Shown piece after piece: positions 17,161 to 25,826 of a stretch of 64,000 bases of DNA. The stretch lies in assembly GCF_034424175.1 (NCBI RefSeq), contig NZ_CP139986.1, positions 620,001 to 684,000 of the forward strand. Direction: 5' to 3'. The notes beneath the pieces are model-generated. The model was not told where the DNA came from and ran no database searches. It saw only the letters and a program-made list of their open reading frames with translations. Every line of letters begins with the position of its first letter. Positions within the stretch are counted from its first letter, which is position 1. This stretch comes from Kluyvera intermedia. GTDB lineage: Bacteria; Pseudomonadota; Gammaproteobacteria; Enterobacterales; Enterobacteriaceae. A program made the position numbers and the translations under genes.

Positions 17161-18546
17161 ATGTTTAATGCAAAACAACTGATGCTGATGATGGCGTTTA
17201 TTCTGGCCGGATGTACTTCCCTGGCACCGGACTATCAGCCGCCGGAAAACGTGGTGCCGGAGCAGTTTTCGCTCTCGCAAGGGGCATTGGTACCGACCGG
17301 TGGTAACTGGCAGCAAACCGGCTGGCAAACCTTTTTCGCCGACCCGCAAGCAAAGCACCTGATTGACGTAGCGCTACGCAACAACCGCGATTTACGCATG
17401 GCAGTACTGAACGTTGAAGCCGCGCGAGCGCAGTATAACGTCACCGATGCCGGGCGTTATCCGCAGCTCAATGGCACTACCGGTGCAACCTACGAAGGCG
17501 ATCTGCAAGGCCAAAAATCTACCAGTAAAAGCTACGAAATTGGGCTGAATCTCAGCTATGAACTCGACTTTTTCGGCAAACTGAAAAATATGAGCGAGGC
17601 GGATAAACAGAACTTTTTCGCCAGCCAGGCCGCTCAGCGCGCGGCGCAAATTGTGGTGGTCACCAATGTTTCGCAGGCCTACTTCAACCAGCGTCGGCTA
17701 ACGGAACAGATGGCCATTGCCAAACAGACGCTGAAAAACTACCAGCAATCCTACGCGTTTGTGGAGCAGCAGCTCATCACCGGCAGCACCAACGTGCTGG
17801 CGCTCGAGCAGGCGCGCGGCGTGATTGAAAGCACCCGTGCTGATATCGCCAAGCGAGAAGGCGAACTGGCACAGGCCAGCCACGCGCTTCAGCAGCTTTT
17901 GGGTTCCTACAGCACGCCGCTCGACGAAAACGTAATGTCGACAACGGCGGTGAACCCACTGACGCTCCCGCCTAATCTGCCGTCCACCATCTTGCTTCAG
18001 CGCCCTGACATCATGGAAGCGGAGCACCAGTTGCGTGCGGCTGATGCCAATATTGGCGTGGCGCGCGCGGCATTCTTCCCGTCAATTACGCTCACCAGCG
18101 GCATATCTTCTGGCAGCTCATCGCTCTCAAGCCTGTTTAATGCTGCCAGCGGAATGTGGAACTTCGTGCCCAAGCTCGACTTGCCTATCTTCAACGCCGG
18201 ACGTAACGAAGCCAACCTCGCGCTGGCGAACGTCAAGCAGCGCCAGGCGGTGGTGAATTATGAACAGAAAATCCAGGCGGCGTTTAAAGCTGTGGCCGAT
18301 ACGCTCTCTCTGCGCGACAGCATTCAGGGACAACTGGCGGCACAGCAGCGTTACTTCGCCTCGCTGCAAATCACCTTACAACGTGCCCAGGCGTTATATG
18401 CCAGCGGGGCGGTGAGCTATATCGAAGTGCTTGATGCGCAGCGTTCACTGTTCACCACCCAGCAGGCCATCCTCGATTTACGGTATTCCCAGCAGGTTAA
18501 CGAAATTAATTTATTCAGCGCGCTTGGCGGCGGCTGGAAAGCCTAA
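17161..18546 (+). CDS. cusC: Cu(I)/Ag(I) efflux outer-membrane channel CusC
   Basis: The product has 461 residues (E. coli 457) and is a TolC-family outer membrane factor. The signal peptide ends in LAGC, with Cys18 as the lipid anchor. Two OEP repeats of long helices are visible (AARAQYNVTDAGRYPQL; ANIGVARAAFFPSITL). It forms the trimeric exit duct of CusCBA. It is first in cusCFBA, downstream of the CusR box. Confidence 0.96.
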   Translation: MFNAKQLMLMMAFILAGCTSLAPDYQPPENVVPEQFSLSQGALVPTGGNWQQTGWQTFFADPQAKHLIDVALRNNRDLRMAVLNVEAARAQYNVTDAGRYPQLNGTTGATYEGDLQGQKSTSKSYEIGLNLSYELDFFGKLKNMSEADKQNFFASQAAQRAAQIVVVTNVSQAYFNQRRLTEQMAIAKQTLKNYQQSYAFVEQQLITGSTNVLALEQARGVIESTRADIAKREGELAQASHALQQLLGSYSTPLDENVMSTTAVNPLTLPPNLPSTILLQRPDIMEAEHQLRAADANIGVARAAFFPSITLTSGISSGSSSLSSLFNAASGMWNFVPKLDLPIFNAGRNEANLALANVKQRQAVVNYEQKIQAAFKAVADTLSLRDSIQGQLAAQQRYFASLQITLQRAQALYASGAVSYIEVLDAQRSLFTTQQAILDLRYSQQVNEINLFSALGGGWKA

Positions 18547-18569
18547 CTTTTATTCAGGAGTCTTGAGAT

Positions 18570-18914
18570 ATGCGTAATGTAACCACTCTGATTGGCGGCG
18601 TTTTTATGTTGTTGGCAGCGAACGTGCAGGCAGCGGAAATGCAGCACGATGGACACGGCCAGATGATGGAGATGAACACCCAGCAGCAGGTTATTGAGGG
18701 AACCGGTGTGGTGAAACACGTCGATACGGATGCGAAGAAAATTACCATCGCTCATGAAGCCATCCCGGCTATTGATTGGCCAGCGATGACTATGCGCTTT
18801 ACGTACAGCGCGCCTACTGAAGCCATTAAACAACTTAAAGACGGCGAGAAGGTGAATTTCAGCTTCATCCAGCAGGGCAATCTCTCTCTTCTTCAGGATA
18901 TTAAGGCGCAGTAA
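18570..18914 (+). CDS. cusF: periplasmic Cu(I)/Ag(I) chaperone CusF
   Basis: The 114-residue product has a signal peptide ending near VQAAE, followed by a His/Met-rich linker. The small barrel domain carries the known metal ligands: His62, Trp70, Met73 and Met75, equivalent to H36, W44, M47 and M49 of mature E. coli CusF. The Trp makes the cation-pi contact with Cu(I). It hands metal to CusB and CusA. Confidence 0.97.
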   Translation: MRNVTTLIGGVFMLLAANVQAAEMQHDGHGQMMEMNTQQQVIEGTGVVKHVDTDAKKITIAHEAIPAIDWPAMTMRFTYSAPTEAIKQLKDGEKVNFSFIQQGNLSLLQDIKAQ

Positions 18915-18919
18915 TCACC

Positions 18920-20161
18920 ATGACGACAGCCAAAATAAAATATACGGCGGCGATTGTCGGGATCCTGATAATTGGTGGGCTGTCGACAGTCGCGGTTAGC
19001 TACTTTCTGGCACCTAATACACAGGCGGAATCTGCACCACCGGAGCGTAAGGTGCTCTACTGGTACGATCCGATGAAGCCCGATGTGCGTTTCGACAAGC
19101 CGGGTAAATCGCCGTTTATGGATATGGATCTGGTGGCGAAATACGCCACGGAAGGCGGCGATACACAGTCGAGTGGCGTGCGTATCGACCCGACTCAGGT
19201 TCACAATCTGGGGCTGCGTACCGCGAAGGTGAGTAAAGGGCGCCTCGACTACGCGCAAACTCTTCCGGCAAACGTCAGCTATAACGAATACCAGTTTGTT
19301 ATTGTCCAGGCGCGTGCTGAAGGATTTATCGAAAAAGTCTATCCGCTGACGGTTGGCGATAAAGTGCGTAAGGGCACCCCGCTGGTGGTGGTGACGATCC
19401 CGTCGTGGGTTGAAGCGCAGAGCGAATACCTGCTGCTGGCCAACTCCGGCGGCACGGCGACCCAATTGGAAGGCGTACTCGAACGTCTGCGGCTGGCGGG
19501 AATGCCGGAAGCAGATATCCAGCGTATGCGTGCCACTCGCCGCGTACAAACGCAGTTTACGCTTACTGCACCCATTGACGGCGTGCTCACCGCTTTTAGC
19601 CTGAAGAGCGGCATGAACATCGCCAAAGACAACGTGGTCGCGCAAATTCAGGGCATGGACCCGGTGTGGGTTAGTGCCGCCGTGCCGGAATCCATCGCTT
19701 ATCTGCTAAAGGACACCACCCGGTTCACGGTCGCCGTCCCAGCCTATCCCGGCAAAACGTTCACCGTCCAGAAAACCTCAATTCTGCCCAGCGTTGACCC
19801 CGCTACCCGTACTTTACAGGTACGCCTACAGGTCAATAACCCAGACGAATTGCTAAAGCCAGGAATGAACGCCTACCTAAAACTCAGCGCGCAAAGCGAT
19901 GAGATGCTGCTGATTCCCTCACAGGCGGTGATTGATACCGGTGATGAACAGCGGGTGATTACGGTGGATAGCAACGGCGAGTTTGTGCCGAAGACAATTC
20001 AGGTGCTGCATGAATCCCGACACCAGACGGGAATCGGTGGCGGGCTGTCGGAAGGCGAGTCGATTGTCGTCAACGGCCTGTTCCTGATTGACTCGGAAGC
20101 GAATATCAGCGGCGCGCTGGATCGTATGCGGCATTCCGCCGACGCCCATGTCGGACATTAA
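18920..20161 (+). CDS. cusB: Cu(I)/Ag(I) efflux membrane-fusion protein CusB
   Basis: The product has 413 residues (E. coli 407). An N-terminal membrane or signal segment covers about 8-30. The N-terminal metal site is intact: Met52, Met67 and Met69 in YDPMKP and PFMDMDL. Lipoyl-like, hairpin and beta-barrel domains follow. It links CusA to CusC. cusF ends 5 bp upstream. The His-rich C-terminus (DAHVGH) is a small extra. Confidence 0.96.
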   Translation: MTTAKIKYTAAIVGILIIGGLSTVAVSYFLAPNTQAESAPPERKVLYWYDPMKPDVRFDKPGKSPFMDMDLVAKYATEGGDTQSSGVRIDPTQVHNLGLRTAKVSKGRLDYAQTLPANVSYNEYQFVIVQARAEGFIEKVYPLTVGDKVRKGTPLVVVTIPSWVEAQSEYLLLANSGGTATQLEGVLERLRLAGMPEADIQRMRATRRVQTQFTLTAPIDGVLTAFSLKSGMNIAKDNVVAQIQGMDPVWVSAAVPESIAYLLKDTTRFTVAVPAYPGKTFTVQKTSILPSVDPATRTLQVRLQVNNPDELLKPGMNAYLKLSAQSDEMLLIPSQAVIDTGDEQRVITVDSNGEFVPKTIQVLHESRHQTGIGGGLSEGESIVVNGLFLIDSEANISGALDRMRHSADAHVGH

Positions 20162-20171
20162 GGAGACGGTG

Positions 20172-23100
20172 ATGATTGAATGGATTATCCGGCGCTCGGT
20201 CGCCAACCGTTTTCTGGTCATGATGGGCGTGCTGTTCCTCGGCCTGTGGGGCGGCTGGACGATTGTGAATACGCCGGTCGATGCGCTGCCGGATCTCTCA
20301 GACGTGCAGGTCATCGTCAAAACCAGCTACCCGGGTCAGGCGCCGCAGATTGTCGAAAACCAGGTGACCTACCCGCTGACCACTACCATGCTGTCGGTGC
20401 CGGGGGCGAAAACCGTGCGCGGTTTCTCGCAGTTTGGCGACTCTTACGTGTATGTCATTTTTGAAGATGGTACAGACCTGTACTGGGCGCGTTCGCGCGT
20501 GCTGGAATACTTAAATCAGGTGCAGGGCAAACTGCCGCAGGGCGTCAGTTCGGAGATTGGCCCGGATGCGACCGGTGTGGGCTGGATTTTTGAATATGCG
20601 CTGGTGGATAAAAGCGGCAAGCACGATCTCTCTGAACTGCGTTCATTACAGGACTGGTTCCTCAAATACGAGCTGAAAACCATCCCCAACGTGGCGGAAG
20701 TGGCTTCGGTAGGCGGCGTGGTGAAACAGTACCAGGTGCAGGTCGACCCGCTGAAACTTGCCCAGTACGGTATCAGCTTAAGTGAAGTAAAGCAGGCGTT
20801 GACCACCTCCAACCAGGAAGCTGGTGGTTCATCGGTAGAGATTGCCGAAGCGGAATATATGGTGCGGGCGACGGGTTATCTTGCAAGCCTGGAAGATTTT
20901 AACCACATCGTATTAAAAGCCGGAGAGAACGGCGTACCGGTGTATTTAAAAGACGTCGCGCGGGTGCAGATAGGCCCGGAGATGCGCCGTGGCATCGCCG
21001 AGTTTAACGGTGAGGGCGAAGTCGCGGGCGGCGTGGTACTGCTGCGATCCGGCAAGAACGCGCGTGAAGTGATTACGGCGGTCAAAGAGAAACTCGCCTC
21101 GTTGCAAAAAAGCCTGCCGGCGGGCGTTGAAGTGGTGACCACCTACGACCGTAGCCAACTTATCGATCGGGCTATCGACAACCTGCGCTCAAAGTTGATT
21201 GAAGAATTTATTGTGGTCGCCGTGGTCTGTGCGCTGTTCCTCTGGCATCTGCGTTCGGCGCTGGTGGCGATCGTCTCTCTGCCGCTGGGGCTGTGCATTG
21301 CCTTTATCGTTATGCATTTCCAGGGGCTAAACGCCAATATCATGTCGCTGGGTGGTATCGCTATCGCGGTGGGGGCGATGGTGGATGCGGCGATCGTGAT
21401 GATCGAAAACGCCCATAAACGGCTCGAACACTGGCAGGAGGCACATCCAGAAGCGCAGATGGATAACGCCACGCGCTGGAAAGAGATCACTGATGCTGCC
21501 GTAGAAGTCGGGCCTGCGTTGTTTATCAGCCTGCTGATCATTACGCTGTCGTTCATTCCCATCTTCACCCTTGAAGGGCAGGAAGGGCGACTGTTTGGCC
21601 CACTGGCCTTCACTAAAACCTACGCTATGGCGGGCGCGGCGGCACTGGCTGTCGTGGTGATCCCAATCCTGATGGGCTTTTGGATCAAAGGTAAGATCCC
21701 GGCGGAGGCGAGCAACCCGCTCAACCGTTTTCTGATTGCGCTCTACCATCCGCTACTGCTGAAAGTGCTGCGCTGGCCGAAGATGACGCTGCTGGTGGCG
21801 CTGCTCTCAATCTTCACCGTGCTGTGGCCGCTCAGTAAAGTTGGCGGTGAATTTCTGCCGAAGATTAACGAAGGCGATCTGCTGTATATGCCCTCGACGC
21901 TACCGGGCATTTCACCGGGGCAGGCGGCAGTGTTGTTACAGCAAACCGACAAGCTGATTAAAACGGTGCCCGAAGTTGCCTCGGTATTTGGTAAATCAGG
22001 CAAGGCGGAAACGGCAACCGACTCCGCGCCGCTGGAGATGATTGAAACCACCATCCAATTGAAGCCGCAGGATCAATGGCGGCCGGGGATGACAATTGAC
22101 AAGATCATCGACGAACTCGACGCCACCGTGCGCCTGCCGGGGCTGGCAAACCTGTGGGTACCGCCGATTCGTAACCGCATTGATATGCTCTCCACCGGCA
22201 TTAAAAGCCCGATTGGTATCAAGGTGTCGGGCACAACGCTTGCCGATATTGACGCCGCGGCACAGCAGATTGAAACGGTGGCAAAAACGGTACCGGGCGT
22301 GGTCTCCGCGTTGGCGGAGCGGCTGACGGGTGGGCGTTATATTGATGTCGATATCAACCGCGAGAAGGCCGCACGCTATGGCATGACCGTGGGTGATGTG
22401 CAGCTGTTTGTCTCGTCGGCCATCGGCGGTGCGACGATAGGTGAGACAGTCGAAGGCGTGGCGCGTTACCCGATTAATATTCGCTATCCGCAGGGTTTGC
22501 GCGACAGCCCGACGGCGCTGCGCGAACTGCCAATTCTGACACCAGCAAAGCAGCAGATCACACTGGGTGATGTGGCGCAGGTGGCGGTGGTTTCTGGCCC
22601 AACAATGTTGAAAACCGAAAACGCCCGTCCGGCGAGCTGGATCTACATCGATGCGCGTGATCGCGATATGGTGTCGGTGGTGCATGACCTGCAAACCGCC
22701 ATTAGCCAGAATGTGACCCTGAAGCCAGGCACCAGCGTGGCGTTCTCCGGTCAGTTTGAGCTGCTGGAACACGCCAACAAAAAGCTCAAACTGATGGTGC
22801 CGATGACGGTGATGATTATCTTCATCCTGCTGTATCTGGCTTTCAGGCGGGGAGAAGAGGCGCTGCTGATCCTGATGAGTCTGCCGTTTGCGCTGGTGGG
22901 CGGTATCTGGTTCATTTATTGGCAGGATTTCCATATGTCGGTGGCTACCGGAACCGGGTTTATCGCGCTGGCGGGCGTAGCAGCAGAGTTTGGGGTGGTG
23001 ATGTTGATGTACCTGCGTCATGCCGTGGAAGCCGACCCGATGCTGCGAAGTGCGCAAACCTTTAGCGAAGCGCGGCTGGATGCGGCGTTGTATCACGGTG

Positions 23101-23315
23101 CAGTCCTGCGCGTGCGGCCTAAAGCGATGACGGTCGCCGTGATTATTGCCGGTCTATTACCCATCCTCTGGGGAACCGGTGCCGGTTCTGAAGTGATGAG
23201 CCGCATTGCCGCGCCGATGATTGGCGGCATGATCACCGCGCCGCTGCTATCGTTGTTTATTATTCCTGCAGCTTATAAATTGATAGAAATACAGCGCAAT
23301 AAACGCAAAGGATAA
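20172..23315 (+). CDS. cusA: Cu(I)/Ag(I) efflux RND pump CusA
   Basis: The product has 1047 residues, exactly the E. coli length. It is a heavy-metal RND proton antiporter with 12 membrane helices and two large periplasmic loops. The proton relay sits in AVGAMVDAAIVMIENAHKR. The periplasmic methionines of the metal site (M573, M623 and M672 in E. coli) are present in LLYMPSTLPG, PLEMIETT and RIDMLSTG. The ATG at 20172 follows AGGAG at the cusB stop. A REP palindrome follows the operon. Confidence 0.97.
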   Translation: MIEWIIRRSVANRFLVMMGVLFLGLWGGWTIVNTPVDALPDLSDVQVIVKTSYPGQAPQIVENQVTYPLTTTMLSVPGAKTVRGFSQFGDSYVYVIFEDGTDLYWARSRVLEYLNQVQGKLPQGVSSEIGPDATGVGWIFEYALVDKSGKHDLSELRSLQDWFLKYELKTIPNVAEVASVGGVVKQYQVQVDPLKLAQYGISLSEVKQALTTSNQEAGGSSVEIAEAEYMVRATGYLASLEDFNHIVLKAGENGVPVYLKDVARVQIGPEMRRGIAEFNGEGEVAGGVVLLRSGKNAREVITAVKEKLASLQKSLPAGVEVVTTYDRSQLIDRAIDNLRSKLIEEFIVVAVVCALFLWHLRSALVAIVSLPLGLCIAFIVMHFQGLNANIMSLGGIAIAVGAMVDAAIVMIENAHKRLEHWQEAHPEAQMDNATRWKEITDAAVEVGPALFISLLIITLSFIPIFTLEGQEGRLFGPLAFTKTYAMAGAAALAVVVIPILMGFWIKGKIPAEASNPLNRFLIALYHPLLLKVLRWPKMTLLVALLSIFTVLWPLSKVGGEFLPKINEGDLLYMPSTLPGISPGQAAVLLQQTDKLIKTVPEVASVFGKSGKAETATDSAPLEMIETTIQLKPQDQWRPGMTIDKIIDELDATVRLPGLANLWVPPIRNRIDMLSTGIKSPIGIKVSGTTLADIDAAAQQIETVAKTVPGVVSALAERLTGGRYIDVDINREKAARYGMTVGDVQLFVSSAIGGATIGETVEGVARYPINIRYPQGLRDSPTALRELPILTPAKQQITLGDVAQVAVVSGPTMLKTENARPASWIYIDARDRDMVSVVHDLQTAISQNVTLKPGTSVAFSGQFELLEHANKKLKLMVPMTVMIIFILLYLAFRRGEEALLILMSLPFALVGGIWFIYWQDFHMSVATGTGFIALAGVAAEFGVVMLMYLRHAVEADPMLRSAQTFSEARLDAALYHGAVLRVRPKAMTVAVIIAGLLPILWGTGAGSEVMSRIAAPMIGGMITAPLLSLFIIPAAYKLIEIQRNKRKG

Positions 23316-23393
23316 CGGCCGCTGGCTGCGTTTTGCCGTATCGTATTAGACCTTGTTGCATCCCCAGCGGCGCTACAATTAGGATACTGATCT

Positions 23394-23423
23394 TGTAGCC
23401 CGGCCAAGCGCAGCGCCGCCGGG
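23394..23423. repeat. REP palindrome upstream of yraR
   Basis: This 30-bp REP-type palindrome (TGTAGCCCGGCCAAGCGCAG onward) is identical to the one at 10961-10990. It lies between cusA and yraR. Confidence 0.85.
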
Positions 23424-23441
23424 AGAACACGGAGCGAAAAT

Positions 23442-24080
23442 ATGCACAACGTACTCATCACCGGTGCCACCGGCCTAGTCGGTGGGCACTTACTTAACCT
23501 ACTGCGTCGAGAATCGCAGGTCGAATCCATCACCGCACCCACGCGGCATCCCCTGGAACACGCTTTCGGCATCGCGAATCCCCATCACCCTGATCTCACT
23601 GAGGCGCTGGCGCAGGTCTCAACACCGATAGACACCGTCTTTTGTTGCCTGGGAACCACCCAGCGTGAAGCTGGTTCGAAGTCAGCGTTTACTCACGTAG
23701 ATTACGATCTGGTACTGGAAACCGCGCAGACCGGCTTACGGCTTGGCGCACAGCAAATGCTGGTGGTCAGCGCGATGGGCGCAAATACTCAATCGCCGTT
23801 CTTTTACAATCGGGTGAAAGGTGAAATGGAAGCCGCGCTGATTGCCCAAGGGTGGCCGAGATTAACGCTTGCTCGTCCTTCCATGCTGCTGGGTGAACGC
23901 GGTTCGCCGCGCCTGAGCGAGCGCCTGCTGGGGCCGTTATTTAGTCTGCTGCCGGGGAACTGGAAGTCAATCAACGCAGAAGATGTGGCAAAAGCGATGC
24001 TGATGACGGCGAAGAATCCGGGCACGGTGCCGGTTACAATATTGACGTCAAGACAGCTTAGAGAAATGGCCCGGCAGTGA
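23442..24080 (+). CDS. yraR: NAD(P)-binding oxidoreductase-like protein YraR
   Basis: The product has 212 residues (E. coli 211). It starts with a Rossmann dinucleotide motif, VLITGATGLVGGHLL (residues 4-18), and belongs to an NAD(P)-binding family related to extended short-chain dehydrogenases. The function is unknown. GGAG lies 8 bases before the ATG. It converges on dolP. Confidence 0.93.
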   Translation: MHNVLITGATGLVGGHLLNLLRRESQVESITAPTRHPLEHAFGIANPHHPDLTEALAQVSTPIDTVFCCLGTTQREAGSKSAFTHVDYDLVLETAQTGLRLGAQQMLVVSAMGANTQSPFFYNRVKGEMEAALIAQGWPRLTLARPSMLLGERGSPRLSERLLGPLFSLLPGNWKSINAEDVAKAMLMTAKNPGTVPVTILTSRQLREMARQ

Positions 24081-24098
24081 ATCTGCCGGGCAGTATTA

Positions 24099-24674
24099 TC
24101 ACTGAATAAAGGTAAACGCAGTGGTCACGCGCTTAACACCGCTGACGCGGCTGGCGATATCGGCGGCCGCTTTACCTTCACGGTCGGTGACCAGACCCAT
24201 CAGGAACACTTCGCCGTTCTCCGTCGTCACCTTCACGTTTGAGGATTTCACCTGATCGCTCGTTAATAGCTGAGAGCGAACTTTGGTGGTGATCCACGTG
24301 TCGGAAGACGAGGTGCCAAGGCTGATTGGCTGGCCCTGACGCACTTCGTTGAACACCTCGGTTGTGCCATCAACGCCAACGGCAATCTGTTTCGCACGAG
24401 CGGCGAGACTGAGATCCGGCGCCTGACCGGTCAGCAGGACTTTGCCCTGATACGCGGTCACGTTAATACGCGCTTCTTTCTTAATCTGGGCGTCTTTCGA
24501 CAGCGCGCTGTTTACACGCACTTCTAGCGTACTGTCATCCACCTGAGTTCCCACGGTACGCGGGTCAGTGGCGGCTTTGGTCCCCACTGCGGCCGTGCCG
24601 ACAACGGCGGCTGCAATACATCCTTGAAGCAGCAATGCGGAAACAAGCACTGCGAGGGCAGGAATGACCTTCAT
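24099..24674 (-). CDS. dolP: outer-membrane lipoprotein DolP with two BON domains
   Basis: The 191-residue product has the lipobox LLQGC with lipidated Cys19. Two BON domains follow (about 45-115, STLEVRVNSALSKD; and 120-190, DTWITTKVRSQLL). DolP (formerly YraP) binds anionic phospholipids at division sites and helps outer-membrane integrity. In E. coli it follows diaA and is a sigma-E target. Here the gap to diaA is taken up by the element at 24689-24827, so its promoter may lie in or beyond that element. Confidence 0.95.
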   Translation of the reverse strand: MKVIPALAVLVSALLLQGCIAAAVVGTAAVGTKAATDPRTVGTQVDDSTLEVRVNSALSKDAQIKKEARINVTAYQGKVLLTGQAPDLSLAARAKQIAVGVDGTTEVFNEVRQGQPISLGTSSSDTWITTKVRSQLLTSDQVKSSNVKVTTENGEVFLMGLVTDREGKAAADIASRVSGVKRVTTAFTFIQ

Positions 24675-24688
24675 TTATTCTCCTTAGA

Positions 24689-24827
24689 GCCTATCCCATT
24701 AGGCTATTTTATTCGCCATTTTGGCATCGGGCAGTGCTCAAAATCCTCACGTACTCCAGTACGCTCCGGTTTTTGCGCGCTGTCCGCTGTCAAACTGTCT
24801 TCAACAACTACGCCTACTGGGATAGGC
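24689..24827. repeat. 139-bp intergenic element with 16-bp terminal inverted repeats
   Basis: The left end GCCTATCCCATTAGGC (24689-24704) and the right end GCCTACTGGGATAGGC (24812-24827) are inverted copies with one mismatch. Each end is itself partly palindromic. The interior (GTACTCCAGTACGCTCCGG and a GCGCGC stretch) has no gene. The size and ends look like a non-autonomous palindromic intergenic element (MITE-like). It separates diaA from dolP. Confidence 0.75.
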
Positions 24828-24829
24828 CC

Positions 24830-25420
24830 TTAGTCGTCCTGGTGCGGGAAAAGAGTGTTATCAATCAGATCGCATAAACAGTTAACCGTGAGCATATGCA
24901 TCTCCTGGATGCGCGCGCTGCGGTGCGACGGAATGCGAATTTCTACATCCTGTTGTCCGAGCAGGCCCGCCAGTTCACCGCCGTCATAGCCGGTCAGGGC
25001 GACGATGGTCATATCACGTGTCACGGCAGCTTCAACCGCTTTTACGATATCGCGACTGTTACCGCGCGTTGAGATAGCCAACAGCACATCACCGGCGTGA
25101 CCCAGTGCGCGCACCTGCTTGGCGTAGATCTCCTCGTGCAGGCGATCGTTGGCAATCGCTGTTAAGACCACGTTATCACTATTAAGTGCAATCGCCGGTA
25201 AACTTGGCCGTTCTGTTTCATAACGGTTAATCATACAGGCAGCAAAATGCTGTGCGTTGGCACCGGACGAACCGTTACCACAACAGAGAATTTTGTTGCC
25301 GTTAAGCAGCGACTGTACCAGGGTCATCGCGGCTCGGGAGATAGCGTCCGGGAGCGCTTCTGCTGCGGCGATTTGGGTTTGAATGCTTTCGGTGAAGCAC
25401 ACTTTAATTCTTTCGAGCAC
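24830..25420 (-). CDS. diaA: DnaA initiator-associating protein DiaA
   Basis: The product has 196 residues and a SIS (sugar isomerase-like) fold; CGNGSSGANAQHFAA near residue 47 and STRGNSRDI near 118 mark the phosphosugar-binding loops. DiaA forms a tetramer that binds DnaA and promotes its assembly at oriC. The start is GTG 25420, as in E. coli. It sits in the order lpoA-yraN-diaA-dolP. Confidence 0.96.
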   Translation of the reverse strand: MLERIKVCFTESIQTQIAAAEALPDAISRAAMTLVQSLLNGNKILCCGNGSSGANAQHFAACMINRYETERPSLPAIALNSDNVVLTAIANDRLHEEIYAKQVRALGHAGDVLLAISTRGNSRDIVKAVEAAVTRDMTIVALTGYDGGELAGLLGQQDVEIRIPSHRSARIQEMHMLTVNCLCDLIDNTLFPHQDD

Positions 25421-25439
25421 GATATCCCTTTACATTCTA

Positions 25440-25826
25440 TTAGCTAAAAGCGTTCTGGAACCATTCGATCTCATTGCCCGTGAAGGCTATCACATCGAAA
25501 CGGCAATCCACAGTATCAAAACTCCCATTGTGCCGGGCAAGCCACAAGCGGGCAGTCTGTAATAATTTCTGTTGTTTGCTCCGGGTCACACTGGCAGCCG
25601 CGCCGCCGTATGCCTTCGATGCGCGGAAACGGACTTCTACAAAAACCGTTACCGCGCCGTCGCGCATAATCAGGTCAATCTCGCCGCAACGTTCACGCAC
25701 GTTGGCGGCGACAAAATACAGGCCCTGATTTTCCAGCCAGCGACGGGCGCGAAGCTCCGCGTCGTCGCCAGTCTGCTTAGTGGTTAATTGGCGGGAACGA
25801 TTTGTCCCTGCTGGTATTTGAGCCAT
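25440..25826 (-). CDS. yraN: UPF0102 endonuclease-like protein YraN
   Basis: The product has 128 residues with the restriction-endonuclease-like core GEIDLIMRDG...VFVEVRFR (about 48-69), including the Glu-Asp...Glu-x-Arg pattern. The function is not established. It overlaps the 3' end of lpoA by 43 bp, an arrangement that fits co-transcription. The N-terminus (MAQIPAGTNRSRQ) differs from E. coli. Confidence 0.92.
   Translation of the reverse strand: MAQIPAGTNRSRQLTTKQTGDDAELRARRWLENQGLYFVAANVRERCGEIDLIMRDGAVTVFVEVRFRASKAYGGAAASVTRSKQQKLLQTARLWLARHNGSFDTVDCRFDVIAFTGNEIEWFQNAFS

Noticed and set aside
21996..23096. 366-codon open frame antisense to cusA
   Set aside because: The His/Gln/Arg-rich translation is typical of a shadow frame, and cusA is unambiguous on the + strand.
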